Shown here: positions 12,102 to 22,796 of the stretch, in pieces | Numbering within the stretch: position 1 is the stretch's first letter | Layout: the number at the start of each line of letters is the position of its first letter | NCBI GenBank assembly: GCA_963556145.1 | Contig: OY744461.1 | Location: 9,000,891-9,064,890, forward strand | Source: Hygrocybe punicea | Lineage: Eukaryota; Basidiomycota; Agaricomycetes; Agaricales; Hygrophoraceae | DNA: 64,000 bases | Direction of reading: 5' to 3' | Position numbers and translations under genes: made by a program | The notes under the pieces: model-generated | The model's input: only the letters and a program-made list of their open reading frames with translations | Told to the model about the DNA's origin: nothing | Databases searched by the model: none

Positions 12102-14350
12102 AAGTCACCATACGCCTCTCCTTTTTCTTTGTCTCCAAGAAGGATGCTGCCAAACGATGACCAATCCAAGATTACTGTTGGTTAAAGGCTGGTTGCTGGT
12201 GTATATAGATGACATTCTGATTTTCTCAAAGTCACTCAAAGAAAATCAAAGATGGACAAAACAAGTATTGAAGATCTTCTGTGAAAACAATCTATTCCTG
12301 AAACCAAAGAAGTGTATGTTTGACAAAGAAAAAGTTGATTACCTTGGACTTGTCATTGGATAAGGACAAGTGCAAATGGATCCAGTCAAGACCAATGCCA
12401 TAACTGATTGGCCCATACCAACAAACCAGACAGAATTACAATGATTCATCAGTTTTCTGAATTTCTATCAACATTTTGTTGAAATTTCTCACAGATCGCA
12501 AGTCCATTACACTGGTTAACAGGAAAAGCGAAATGGGATTGGACAGAAGAACAACAAAATGCATTCAATCACCTGAAGATGATCATCATAACTGATCCGA
12601 TTCTTGTCTTACCTGTCCCAAACAAGAAGTTCACCATCGAATGTGATGCATCAGATTATGTGATTGGTGCTATCCTCTTGCAGGAACAGCCAGATGGTCT
12701 TTTCTGTCCTGTTGCATATATGTCAACAACAATGACACCAGCTGAACGTAATTATCAGATCTTCAACAGAGAATTGCTTACAATCATTTGGAGTTTTGAG
12801 GAATGGCAACAATTCCTCCTTGGTGCCAAAGAACAAATCGATGTTTTCACAGATCATCTAAAACCTCAAGATCTTGCTTGTTGGATTGCATTCCTGCAAG
12901 GTTATCATTTCCATTTACTATGTCGCAAGGGTGCACAAAACAAAAAGGGTGATCTTCTTTCCCACCATGTTGATCACAAACCAACAGACATTGACAAAAA
13001 AGGTATGATGGGCCTACCTGATTCCTTATTCGTCGAACCAGATCATGTCATCTGACAAATTCTACATTCATCATCCTCACACAACAGTATTATATCCCTT
13101 CATCATGACAACCCCACTGCAGGACATCTGGGATGTGACAAAACAATTGAATCAATCTCATGGACGACAACATGCCCAACTATCAGAGAAGACATCAAAT
13201 GTTACATCACTGGTTATGCCAAGTGTCAACAAAACAAACCACAATGAGGAAAACAGTCAGGTCAACTATTCCCACATGAAGTACCTCCCTACAACTGGCA
13301 TACCATTTCCATTGACATGATCAGTCCTCTACCTGAATCACACGGTTTCGATGCCATCTTGGTCATTGTCAATAAATGGCCGAAACATCCCAGTTTTGTT
13401 GCCACAAATACAACATTGACGTCAGAAGGATGGGCATGACTATTCTGCGATCATGTTTTCAAGCGTTTCGGCATGCTGCATTTCATTGTCTCAGATCGCA
13501 GTTCTGTTTTTGTCTCCTGTTTCATCATGGAATTATATTCCTTAATTGGCATCAAAGGATGACCAACAACAGCTTATCACCCACAAGCTGATGGTCAAAC
13601 CAAATGGATGAATCAGGAATTGGAAATTTTCCTTCGCTATTTGACAAATTATCGCCAAGATGATTGGAGTGAATGGCTTGCCTTAGCTGAATTCGCTTTG
13701 GCCAATCAAGAATCATCTGCTATCAAGACTTCCCCTTTCTTTGTAACACAAGGACAACATCCATGGACTGGTCTTGACATCAATATGCAGACCCCCATCG
13801 AAAATGAAGCTGTCAGTGACTTCATCTTGCAGATGAAAGCTGTACAACAGAAAATTGGTGAGATTGCCAATGTCACAAGACAAACCATGAAGGATAAGTA
13901 TGACAGTCATGTCAAAGACATTCTCTTTACTCCCAGTGATAAAGTCTGGCTGAGTGGTAAGAATTTGACCACAGATTGACCAAGTAAAAAACTTGACAAT
14001 CAATGCTTTGGTCCCTTGGTTGTTCTTGACAAAATTGGTTCCTCGTCATACAAATTGAAATTACCCAAAGCCTGGAAGATCTTCCCTATTTTCAATGTTG
14101 CTCTTCTTTCACCTTTTCATCCCCCCATTTCTCCCATACAACAAAAATACCATCTTCGCCCTCCCCCCAATAATAATGACCATTACGAAATAGAAACAAT
14201 TCTTGATTCCCATATACCTTGAAATAAATTATACTACCTTGTACATTGGCTCAATTATCCTTGCACCGAAGATTCCTGGATCCCTGCCGCTGATACTGCA
14301 TATTGCCAGGATCTCATCGACGAATTTCACAAAGCCCATCCCCATGCTCC

Positions 14351-15051
14351 TTCTTCCTCTTCCCTTCACTCCCTTTTCACTCTTCCCCCTTCTGTTATCA
14401 CCCCTCTTTCTTCTTCCACTATTCTCCTTGCTATTTATCCCCACAATGCCGCCCTCATCACCAATGGGACAAAAAACCATGAATTCTGTAAATATCTCTT
14501 TCCTCCTGGCATTACATACACGGATCTCTATAAAACAACCCCCATAGATGCCGTCACCTCGATCATCAAAATCACCTCCCCCATCATTGCCCCTGCCCAC
14601 ATCACTGATACCACTGGTGTTGGAAATCTCGATTTTAATTCCTGGAAAAAAGTCTGTCCTTTGCTTTTCCCATTTCTCATTATTATCACGTCCCTTCTCC
14701 TATCCCCTCTGCTGCCCTTTCTCACCAATACGATATCGCAACCCCACATCATTTCTCCTTACTTCCTTCTTCATTATCTGGGATCATCCTGTTAACCCCA
14801 ATCACCTCATGTATTGATATCCACCGGCCCTAAATTCTTTCATATATATACTTCTGTTCCTTTTCCTTTTCGTCTTTCACCCCTTCCCTCTTCACTCTCA
14901 TGTCTTCATCGACTTTCCATTGCCCTTCTTCCCCCTATTTCCATAACCTTCCTACCCATTGTCACAACAATGTACCCTGTTCCCAATGCAATTTCTGTGA
15001 CCGGAGTGGACACTTTTCCCCTTCCCTTTTTCCCCCTTCTTCTTTTGGCTC
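14351..15051 (+). pseudogene. Ret-1 pol C-terminal tail
   Basis: Pyrimidine-rich sequence following the chromodomain, readable in pieces: FLIIITSLLLS-type hydrophobic run near 14690, and at about 14960-15015 a cysteine/histidine cluster reading CHNNVPCSQCNFCDRSGH. The reading continues after element E at 16500 (EHLTTTIEYLSFDPCLF) and reaches the repeated LTR-overlapping segment at 16768. A long C-terminal extension on chromoviral integrase is plausible; its function is unknown. Confidence 0.5.
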
Positions 15052-15759
15052 TAGTGTTGCCGAAGTTCGGTTCGGTCCGGTTTTTCGACTTTTTTGGAAA
15101 ACCGGAACCGAAACCGTTGGTTCGGTTCAGCCAAATGCCGGACCGGAACCGGAACCACGTCGAACGGTTTCAACACGTTCAGTCTGCGTTCGAACGCGGT
15201 TCGAACCGCGAACCAACCTCCAAATCTCCTCGTGAAGACCAGGCACACATCAATTGATGTGGCGCTGGGTTTCACGAGGGAAGCAGGAGGTGGGATGGGA
15301 GGTGGGGTGGTTGTAGCTTCAGGCTGGGGCATCTTCGGGCCCGGTACGGTGCATTGGCGGGCAGATGGAGGCGGGATGGTCGAAGGCATGGACCGTGCCT
15401 GTCTGCGGTGGTGGGGAAAATTCGACAGCAAACAAAAAAGACTTACCTGGCGACCGGGTGGGTGCACCACTCTCCCGGCCAGTTCTCTCGCTTTCCGCGG
15501 CCAGTTCTCTCGCTTTCTGCGGCCAGTTCTCTCGCTTTCCGCTTTTTTTTTGTGCGTGGTTGTTGCCGTTGTTGGGCCTTTCCGTGTCCTTCTTCATCGT
15601 TGCCATGCCGAATTCCTCGCAAACGACGTCTGCGCGTCTGTTGACGCGTCAGCCCGGGTTTGCGAGGTGTGTGGTTAGCAAGTTGTCGACGGGTTAAAGC
15701 TAGCGTACGTACCTGGGCTGGTAGGTGGGCGCACCACCCTACCAGCCTTCAACTTCCCT

Positions 15760-15794
<35 letters not shown>

Positions 15795-16499
15795 GTTGGT
15801 GTTGGTGTTGTAGGCGGCAGTGGTCACGATCATCCGCGTTTGAGGCGGCAGGTTGCTGCTGCCGCCGGTGTTGCTCTGCTGCTGCTGCCGGCGTTGCTGT
15901 TGCTGCTGCTGCTGTTGCGGTTGCTGTCGCTGGGGATCATTTGGCCGTCGTCGTCATCGTCGCTGTCGTCGTTGTCGCTGTCGTTGTCATCGGGGTGGTG
16001 GCATTGGTGGTGTTGCCACTGCCGTTGCTGCTGCTGCCGCTGCTGCCATCGATTCACTCCGACTCACGTTGGAACGCGAGGGAGGTTGTTGGGTGAAGTC
16101 GACCGCGGGCACCTTATTTATGTGGTCAAGGTGGGCCCTGTGGGGCTGTTCTATGTAAAAAAATGTCAGTAAAATATGAAATAAAGTCATTACTCACCGT
16201 GGTTGTTGAGTAACGTTAGTGTTGAGTCGAACTTGAAGTTGCGCGCGAGTATGTTTAAGGTCACATGACCTAAGTTCACGCGACTGCATAGAAAAAAATG
16301 TGAAGGATTAAGTAAATGAGTATCTACGTAGGTAACTATACATTACGGTTCGCGGTTTGAACCGCATGTCAGTGCCAGAACCGCAAACTTAACCAGCGGT
16401 TCGGTTCAGCCAAATGGCTGAACCAGAACCGAACTTCCGGTTCGGTTCGCGGTTCAAACCGGGTTCGGATCGGTTCCGAACCGAACTTCGGCATCACTA
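15052..16499 (-). mobile_element. Element E: non-autonomous hAT-like element with introns and hairpins
   Basis: 1448 bp with perfect duplication TTTGGCTC (15044-15051, 16500-16507). Ends TAGTGTTGCCGAAGTTCGGT and, inverted, TAGTGATGCCGAAGTTCGGT, followed by many GGTTCGG/CCGAACC subterminal words. Read on the minus strand: module with GGTCATGTGACC near 16258-16269; intron-like 16197-16151 (GTGAGT...TTTACTGAC...ACATAG); trinucleotide repeats 15765-16050; hairpin 1 twice (15747-15716, arms GGCTGGTAGG; 15480-15449); intron-like 15446-15403 (GTAAGT...CCGCAG); hairpin 2 at 15279-15228, arms CCTCGTGAA around CACATCAATTGATGTG. Confidence 0.92.
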
Positions 16500-16824
16500 T
16501 TTGGCTCTGAACATCTCACAACGACCATCGAATATCTCAGCTTCGACCCTTGCCTCTTCCCTGCTCAGCTTGTTCCCCCTTCTTTTACTCTGCCAATCCT
16601 CCAGGGCCTGCCCCTCCTGCTATGCCACCTACTGTCCCTGTCTGGTTCTCCGATGCCCCCGTCGATCCATATGCAGAATTCCATGATTGTGCCTCCGTGT
16701 ATGACTCCCTCATCCTTCCGGTTAATCGGGATGATTCCCCTTGTTCCAGGGGTATTGTCACAGTTCACTCCAGTTCTGACTCCGATCCTGACCCTGATGC
16801 CAACCTTGACATCATCGATTGATA
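16500..16824 (+). pseudogene. End of Ret-1 tail and start of its 3' LTR
   Basis: Continues the chromovirus C-terminal reading after element E; 16768-16820 matches 5912-5964 closely (SDSDPDPDANLDII). The element is cut at 16824, where KDZ-related sequence of the opposite strand begins, so the rest of the 3' LTR is lost. Confidence 0.6.
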
Positions 16825-16825
16825 A

Positions 16826-17450
16826 CCAGCACACTGTCATCTAAGTTGTTATCATCATCTTCCAGGTTCAAGTCAACCAGCAGCTGATCATTCTTGATCT
16901 GTGACATCGAAGATGAGCCTTCCCCAACATCCTCCCAGACATCTCGAATGGAATTGGAGGGACATGGATCACTGTGGTGCCTAAGATACAAGCAGAATCC
17001 TATGTCATGTAATGAGGATGGGGTGAAGCAGCTTCCATTCCATGATTTGAGTTTGTGGAATGGAGTCCCCTGGTGGGAGATTCAACAACATTCTTTACAG
17101 AATAATGGACGACTGAGACAGCTCAAGCAGTGAATGGGACCACCTTGCTTCTTGCAGATATGACAGGTGGCAGGAATAGGAGGAGCTTCCATGCTCAACA
17201 TCTCCCTTAGATATTTGTTGCGAAGTGGAATCCACTCCCTGAGGTAGCAATTTTGGGTCTGCCAATAAGTCAGAGTGACTACAAAGCAGGTAAAGGAATA
17301 GCTGACATTGCCTTTCGCCATCTTGCACTTTGGAGGTTGCGGTGTATCTGAGTCGGGAGGCACATCTGGGGACATGCTTTGCTGACAGTTTGAATCCACA
17401 GGTGACTTTTTTGGACTGGATTTCTGTGGACTTTTGGAAAGCTTGCCTAC
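16826..17450 (-). pseudogene. CxC2-like cysteine cluster of a KDZ-type transposase
   Basis: The minus strand reads, from about 17235 down, REWIPLRNKYLREML, then CHICKKQGG, HCLSC, LFCKECC (to about 17082). After an in-frame stop it continues PFHKLKSWNG and CFTPSSLHDIGFCLYLRHHS (17060-16970) and DPCPSNS. This order (W-P-R-YL, CxxC pairs, PFH-I-W-G, LG-L-LGH, PCP) is the CxC2 domain found in front of Kyakuja-Dileera-Zisupton transposases in mushrooms. The transposase core that should follow is missing because Ret-1 ends at 16824. An acidic tail DLNLEDDDNN sits at the junction. Confidence 0.65.
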
Positions 17451-18040
17451 AACTGGTTTAGATACTCATTTTGTGTGATTTTTCATCTTTTTCTCAACAA
17501 AGATGACTTCTTGAGCTGCCCATGTTTTTCTTTGGACAATTTGGGCATTGGTGGGAGGTGGTTGATGTTTAATTTGGTTGATGTTTAAAATTGGTTGATG
17601 TCGATGTTACATGTGACACGTGATGTGTCACGTGTCACATCCAACAAGTCGGCGTGACATGTCACATCATGGCTCTTAAACACATGTCATGTGCTCCCAT
17701 TAGGAAATACAACTCTTCTGCAGGTCTCATGGTTTGCAGCCATATCTGACAATACTGACACCCACCTTGTTTTCTCATACTTGCGCAGATCAGTGTTACC
17801 CCGCCAGTATGGTAAACCAGAATACCAGTCCCCACCTGCACCAGTGTGCACCAACCTTTGGAACAACATTTGGGTATCCACCTGTGACCCCCTGGCATAT
17901 ACCAGGCACAGTGCTTTTGCACCAGGCAAGCCTGAACTTGATACAACCATGATCAGACCTCCCTTTCAGTGCCTAGATATGCAATTGAGATGCTCTCATT
18001 CCTGTTACTGCAATTCAAGCTGGACACTCTGAACTATAAC
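17451..18040. other. No clear gene; CACGTG/CATGTCAC palindromes
   Basis: 17530-17690 has short direct repeats of TTGGTTGATGTTTAA and a run of overlapping palindromes (TGTGACACGTGATGTGTCACGTGTCACA is the core, 17613-17640). On the minus strand 17946-17662 is open but I do not recognise the product; it may be a diverged C-terminal part of the adjacent TET/JBP gene. Confidence 0.35.
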
Positions 18041-18049
18041 CTGCTGATA

Positions 18050-18560
18050 GGCTTATCGCAATGTTACACAAGTAATATTTCATAAGTTGAGGACAAGGAT
18101 ACATATTTCGTGAATGATGTTTACACTGCTACATGTGCCAAGTTTTTAATACCCAATTCATGACATTTCTCCTCTGGAATGATGGTACAAAAATCTTTCT
18201 GCTCAGACCACCCTGACAATTCTACATTTAGACGCTCCAAGACTTTCTTCCTGAGGAAATGAGCATAGCAAACTCAATCCCCACCACTCCAGTCTGTGAC
18301 TTCGTGTCTGATGCTGTTGCCACATAGGAAGATGCCAGTTCTGGGCCCATAATCTAGCTGCAGTCCAAGGTCAGGCATATCAAGAGTGCAATCATGATAG
18401 TCTCCGATACCCAGGAGTAAGTCATACCAAGGTGGCATACCATTCCCATCACGATGTGCCAATGTCTTCCGGTTGATGATAACCGTGATCCCAGTGAAAT
18501 GGGATGTCCAGGATCCTGCAACATTAGCCGTCAGGTTGGCCGATGTAGAGGCTCCGGATC
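18050..18560 (-). pseudogene. TET/JBP-family 2-oxoglutarate/Fe(II) oxygenase fragment
   Basis: The minus strand shows the double-stranded beta-helix core of the fungal TET/JBP family: FTGITVIINRKT, then HRDGNG (iron-binding H-x-D, about 18460-18443), WYDLLLGIGDY, LDMPDLGLQL-YGP, then CGNSIRHEV (distal iron-binding His, about 18300) and WSGGD-VCYAHFLRKKV. In the last motif an in-frame TGA (18274-18276) replaces the Arg usual in the family. The N-terminus is lost. Members of this family are reported next to KDZ transposons in mushrooms, and here the CxC2 fragment lies 600 bp downstream on the same strand. Intact relatives oxidise 5-methylcytosine or thymine; this copy is dead. Confidence 0.75.
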
Positions 18561-19390
18561 GTGTGGATCCATATCCCCTTGATATCTGACACCATTCCTG
18601 TCCATTCCAATTCCTGTATCATCAATTCTGCTCAATTCTGCTCCTTCCTATCAATTCCACTCCAGATTCCACCTCTGGAATTGTTCCTACTCACGATGCA
18701 ATGTCCCCACCCGGAATCAGTATGTATATAATTGTATATCATATATCTTCATTTCCTGTCTCCTAGTACATAGCACCACTCCTCCTATCCTCCTCTCCAC
18801 TTGTCCCCTATCACTTACAGTCTTCGCTTGTAGCACATAGTTACCATAGCACAGGATTCCACCCAGTAGTAGTATAAAAGTAGCACATTTACACTACAAA
18901 ATCATATAGAAATACAGACATACATCTTATCATCCCACTTCAGCTCTATTTCTTAGTCCTCCCTTCATATTGTCTATGCCTCTCTTCGTCCTTTCCCAAC
19001 ACTCTCCCTCTGATTCCAGAACCCCCGGATTTGGGTTGGATTGATTAGACTTCTCTAAAGAAACTGAATTCCTCTGATCACTTTCTAGCTGATCACCCCT
19101 TTCTGTAGATTCCTCATCCGGGTCTCTCCAACAGAACTTGCCGTCACATGAGTATGTCATGAGATAACACATAAAATTCTGTCAAGTCCTTATATTTTCC
19201 TAATATGTCGAAAATCTGCACTGCAAAGATTTGAAACTCAGAGTCAAATGCCATGCGGCAGCAGGCTTGTGCCACACTGGACTTTTTTCTCAGTTTCTGC
19301 ATGTTTATGAAAACGGCTGTAATGTTACTAATGACACCTTGTTAGAGTATGGATATACCAGACATTGCTCAGGTTATGGGATTTATGGCC
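18561..19390. other. Probable LTR-retrotransposon end fragment
   Basis: 18873 has GTATAAAAGTAGCAC, a good TATA box on the plus strand. On the minus strand 19172-18930 is open, and GAGGGAGAG followed by TGTTGGGA at 19010-18992 resembles the polypurine tract/LTR start of the copia LTR at 19979 (CAAGAGGGAG followed by TGTTGGGA). I take this as the edge of another copia-type element, but could not define both ends. 19180-19390 holds nothing recognisable. Confidence 0.35.
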
Positions 19391-19395
19391 CTGTC

Positions 19396-19595
19396 TAGTG
19401 TTGCCTAAACTCGGCTGGTCAGAAAAAGCTGATCCCAGTCCTGAATTTTTGGTGCACAACCAGCTTTCTCACTGACTGATATTTGGTAGATGGTCTATAG
19501 CTACCAAATATCAGTCAGTGAGAAAGCTGGTTGTGCACCAAAAAATCAGGACTGGAATCAAGCTTTTTCTGACCAGCTAAGTCTAGGCCACACTA
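19396..19595. mobile_element. 200-bp foldback MITE, TAGTGTTGCC end
   Basis: Begins TAGTGTTGCCTAAACTCGGC and ends with the diverged complement; the arms (about 90 bp each) are nearly perfect inverted repeats around 19495. The first ten bases match the ends of elements D, E and H. Flanking octamers GCCCTGTC and GTACTGCA do not match, so the target duplication is eroded or absent. Confidence 0.75.
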
Positions 19596-19634
19596 GTACT
19601 GCATGGTGGCATGTATATCCTGGAGGGTAAGGAT

Positions 19635-19979
19635 TGTTGGAGAAATGATCAGGAAACTTGAGTTCTAAGCGATGCTTAATAGACTTCCATAATGGCTCCT
19701 GAAAGCCTCTGATGAAGGTGTGACTAATCTCAGCATCAGATATTGGAATGTATGGTGCAGTGGTTGTTGACCACTAAGTAATTTATGTGGAATTGAATTA
19801 TATTTACCTCTCTCTGAGATGGCTTTTATACTACTAGCTAAATCTACTAGAAGTTTCTTGTGGTGAGTAGAATAACTGCTGCGCTTCAGCATTATTCATT
19901 GGACAGGTGTATTTGAGTTCCGGGGTCATGATATAGATTATTAATCCTTTCCATGACTATTCAGCCACTACTCCCAACA
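19635..19979 (-). repeat. Ty1/copia LTR (3' LTR)
   Basis: 345 bp on the minus strand, TGTTGGGAGTAGTGG to TTTCTCCAACA, with matching TGTTGG/CCAACA ends. A TATAAAAG box lies at about 19834-19827. The sequence just upstream on the minus strand, CAAGAGGGAG (19989-19980), is a polypurine tract directly behind the polyprotein end, so this is the 3' LTR of the element whose RNase H is at 19991-20716. Confidence 0.75.
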
Positions 19980-19990
19980 CTCCCTCTTGG

Positions 19991-21470
19991 TCAAATACTC
20001 TTCGACTTGTTCTGGGTCGCGGTGTAAACATCATCCATGTATTCTGTTACGTGTTCCGCTCTTTCTAGTTCCTCTCCAGTCAATAGACCAAGTTTGGCTG
20101 TGAACTTTGTGTGAAGTGGGCAAGGTAACCCTTTCATAAATATGTCCACTAGATTTTCTTCAGAAGGAATATACATGACTTTGAGGATACCAGATGCAAT
20201 GTGATCTTGTAGGAAATGTAGATTGATATCTATAAGTTTCATCCGTGCATGGAATTCTGGGTTGTGCAATATAGTAATTGCAGCCTGATTATCATATCGT
20301 AAAATTGATGTTTCGTCCGACCGTAGGTCCAATTCCTTCAACAAATTTCTATGCCAGATCAACTGCTTTGTGACATGAGTAGCGGCGACATATTCTGCTT
20401 TGGCCATTGACAATGCAATCGTGCTCTGCTTCTTTGAGCTCCAAGCTATGGCTCCCCCTGTGATCATGAACACATATCCGCTAATGGATTTCCAGTGCGG
20501 GTTGGATCCCCAATTTGCATCGACGTAATGAACGGTTTCCGTCATAATCCATTGGTCCTTTCTGCCATACATTAGTTCGTAATCCCTCATTCCCTTTAGG
20601 GAGCAGAATATCCTTTTAAGTGCTGTCCAGTGTTCCGGACTCAGGTTCCATGTGAATTGCACAACGGTTACAGTTGCATACATGATATCAGGTCTTGTTG
20701 CGTGTGCAGCATACAAGAGCTCTCCGACTCATGTCACATATGTGATCAAGGTGCGTTTCTGCTCACTCTCATCAGTTTCAGTTTTGTTTATTCATAGGAT
20801 CACGTTCTGATCCATTGGGGTTGATACCGGTTTCACATCCTTCATTCCAGCATTCACAAGTATCTTCCGGATATAACAGCTTTGTGATAGGGTGACTTTC
20901 TGTTGTTGGTGGTCTCATTTGATATGGATTCCAAGCAGTAATGTTGGCTTTCTGATGACTGTTACCATGTATAGCGACATTGTTAGGATCTCCGCTGTGC
21001 TCATGGCACCTGCGGTCTTCCTCTAATAGGATCACAACTAGTTCATGTGAAGTCAGTGATGTTCTATTCTTCTTCAAGCCTAAGTATGCCATGTATACAA
21101 GTCCCAACTTTCCGGTAAGGAGGATACAATTATCATCACAAAATCTTCATCAGAAATGAGGCTTCCCATCAAGTGGAGCTCCTCCTGCAGTTTCTAGAGC
21201 TTCAATATGTACTCGATTAGGTTTAATCCTTCTTCAGCAATTGACCAGTACAATGCACGTCGCATCACTAATATTCTGAGCTTCCCCCTGGATTCCTTTA
21301 CCAAGGTTAGCTGCTTCCACATCTCACTCGCTGTGTGCATGCCAACAATATGTATCATTTCTGTGTCGCCAATTGCAAGCTCGATCTGCATCCTCGTCTT
21401 GGTGTCTCCACTGCACCATTTCTTCATCACCTCGGATTCCGCTGCAATTGTGAACACATATCTGCTCATG
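19991..21470 (-). pseudogene. Ty1/copia polyprotein, gag joined to RT/RNase H
   Basis: Minus strand. 21469-20960 reads a UBN2-type copia gag (TASEMWKQLT, LVKESRGKL; later LVVILLEEDRR). At about 20930 it changes to RT thumb sequence (VTLSQSCYIRKIL) and 20716-19991 is RNase H with YAAHATRPDIMYA, HYVDANW, SGYVFM, AKAEYVA and DNQAAI. Protease, integrase and most of RT are missing, so this is an internally deleted copy. It ends at the polypurine tract and LTR. Confidence 0.8.
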
Positions 21471-21893
21471 GATTTCCAGTATGGGGTGGATCCTCAATCA
21501 GCATTGATGTAAAGAATGGTTTCCATCATAATCTGTCAGTCCTTTCTGCTGTACAGAAATTGGTAGTCCATTGTTCCTTTTAGGTAACAAAATATCCCTT
21601 TTAGTGCTGTCCAGTGTTCTAGACTTGGGTTCTGTGTGAATTGCACAATGAGCACAGTTGCATACATGATATTGGGTCTTGTTGCATGTGCAGCATACAA
21701 GAGCTCTCCAACTCCTGTCATGTACTCGATTGAAGTGCATTTCCACTCACTCTCATCAGTTTCACTATCATTTATTTGTAGGATCATCTTCTGATCCATC
21801 AGGGTTGATACCAGTTTTGCATCCTTCATTCTGGCCTTGGCAAGTATTTTCCAATTATAATTGCTCTGTGACAAGGTGACTTTCCATTGTTCT
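21471..21893 (-). pseudogene. Second copia copy, RT thumb/RNase H part
   Basis: Minus-strand homologue of 20930-20470 (about 80-85% by eye) reading VTLSQSNYNWKIL, MDQKMILQ, LYAAHATRPNIMYA. It stops where the first copy's gag begins (about 21450). Its N-terminal continuation lies at 25732-26030 beyond the inserted element G/Harbinger block. Confidence 0.75.
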
Positions 21894-21910
21894 GAACAAT
21901 GGAAAGTCAC
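21876..21910. repeat. 17-bp perfect inverted duplication at element G's left end
   Basis: GTGACTTTCCATTGTTC (21876-21892), one spacer base, then its exact complement GAACAATGGAAAGTCAC (21894-21910). The left arm is copia coding sequence and the target site (ATTGTTCT); the right arm is extra and abuts element G. See findings. Confidence 0.85.
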
Positions 21911-22796
21911 GTGATGGTATGGTTTGGTTCTGAACCTGGGTTCAAACCTGAACCTATGTGAACTGAACCTAAGTTCAGTTCAAGGTTCAGGGTAATGCCT
22001 GAACTGAACCTAAGGTTCAGTTCAAGGTTCAGTCAAGGATGGAATCTTGTGAACCAGTTACAAACCAGGTCGAACCAGAACCTAATCTTTCATATCTTAG
22101 TCTAATTTTTACTATCATTAGAGTCTCAGTTTGGGTCCAACTATTTACTGACTTGAAATTTCAGCACCATTAATGACAGATTAGATTATTGATAATTAGA
22201 GTTGTATATCATTGCAATTAGCCCAAGTGCATCTCTAACTAGAATTCCTGCAAAGTTAAATATATTAGGTTGAAGTTCAGCCTAGAAAGCCATGTTTGTT
22301 ACCTTGCAAGCAATGTCTTTCCCCCTGTTAACTTAAAATATTCAAATTCTGTAAAACATCTGCAATAACTGTCTAAAAGTTAGGTAATACTGTGCTTTGA
22401 CACATCTACTACAAGATTCTATTTGATTTATTCACAGTGAACATAGGCACAATACATGTAATTGGAGGGCCAAACCCTTAGCACAATAGCATGTGGTGTT
22501 GATTGGACATTGTAGACCCATAGAAAATAAAATCAATATTTGGCATTGAGAAAATTGATCAGTTTAGTACACTTGTATTTTTACAGGTTCAGTTCAGGTT
22601 CTGACTAGGCTGAATCTGAACTGAACCTGGCTGAATCTGAACCTAAGGTTCAGTTCAAAGTTCGGGCTCTATGCTGAACTGAACCTGACCATCAGGGCCT
22701 GTTCAGTAACTCAGTAACCAAACACTCCTCATTGTTTCCGAGACATGCCGGACATGCCGGACATTGCTGACAAACTCCACCTCTTGTTCTGTTCCT

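Larger units (their letters stand above)
9098..14350 (+). pseudogene. Ret-1 pol: protease, RT, RNase H, integrase, chromodomain
   Basis: Plus-strand polyprotein remains. 9623-9747 plus 10164-10440: retropepsin-like domain (LIDCGCT, ending FLGYDWLKKHN). 10491-10760: linker to RT. 12157-12363: RT palm with YIDD and KPKKCMF; the preceding fingers region is deleted at about 12186. 12540-13050: RNase H (ECDASDY, CPVAYMS, VFTDH). 13060-13600: integrase zinc-binding and core, heavily shifted. 13608-14000: integrase C-terminal half. 14016-14220: SH3-like GPL-V region. 14235-14345: chromodomain reading YYLVHWLNYP with EDSWIP. Multiple stops and frameshifts; not functional. Confidence 0.85.
5908..16824 (+). 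mobile_element. Ret-1, old chromovirus (Ty3) copy with nested insertions
   Basis: Plus-strand Ty3/gypsy element in the order LTR piece, gag, protease, RT, RNase H, integrase, chromodomain, C-terminal tail. It is homologous throughout gag-protease-RT to Ret-2 (29107-53418), but more diverged and full of stops. Four insertions break it: element A (7306-8588), a MITE (9748-10163), element B (10823-12101) and element E (15052-16499). Removing A, B or E with one copy of its 8-bp duplication restores continuity with Ret-2 or with the flanking frame. About 270 bp of RT are missing at 12186. The 3' end stops at 16824 just inside the LTR. Confidence 0.85.

Noticed and set aside
17605..17690. Replication origin or centromere-like palindrome
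   Set aside because: Only a short run of overlapping CACGTG/GTGACA palindromes with no other supporting structure; more likely a decayed MITE end.
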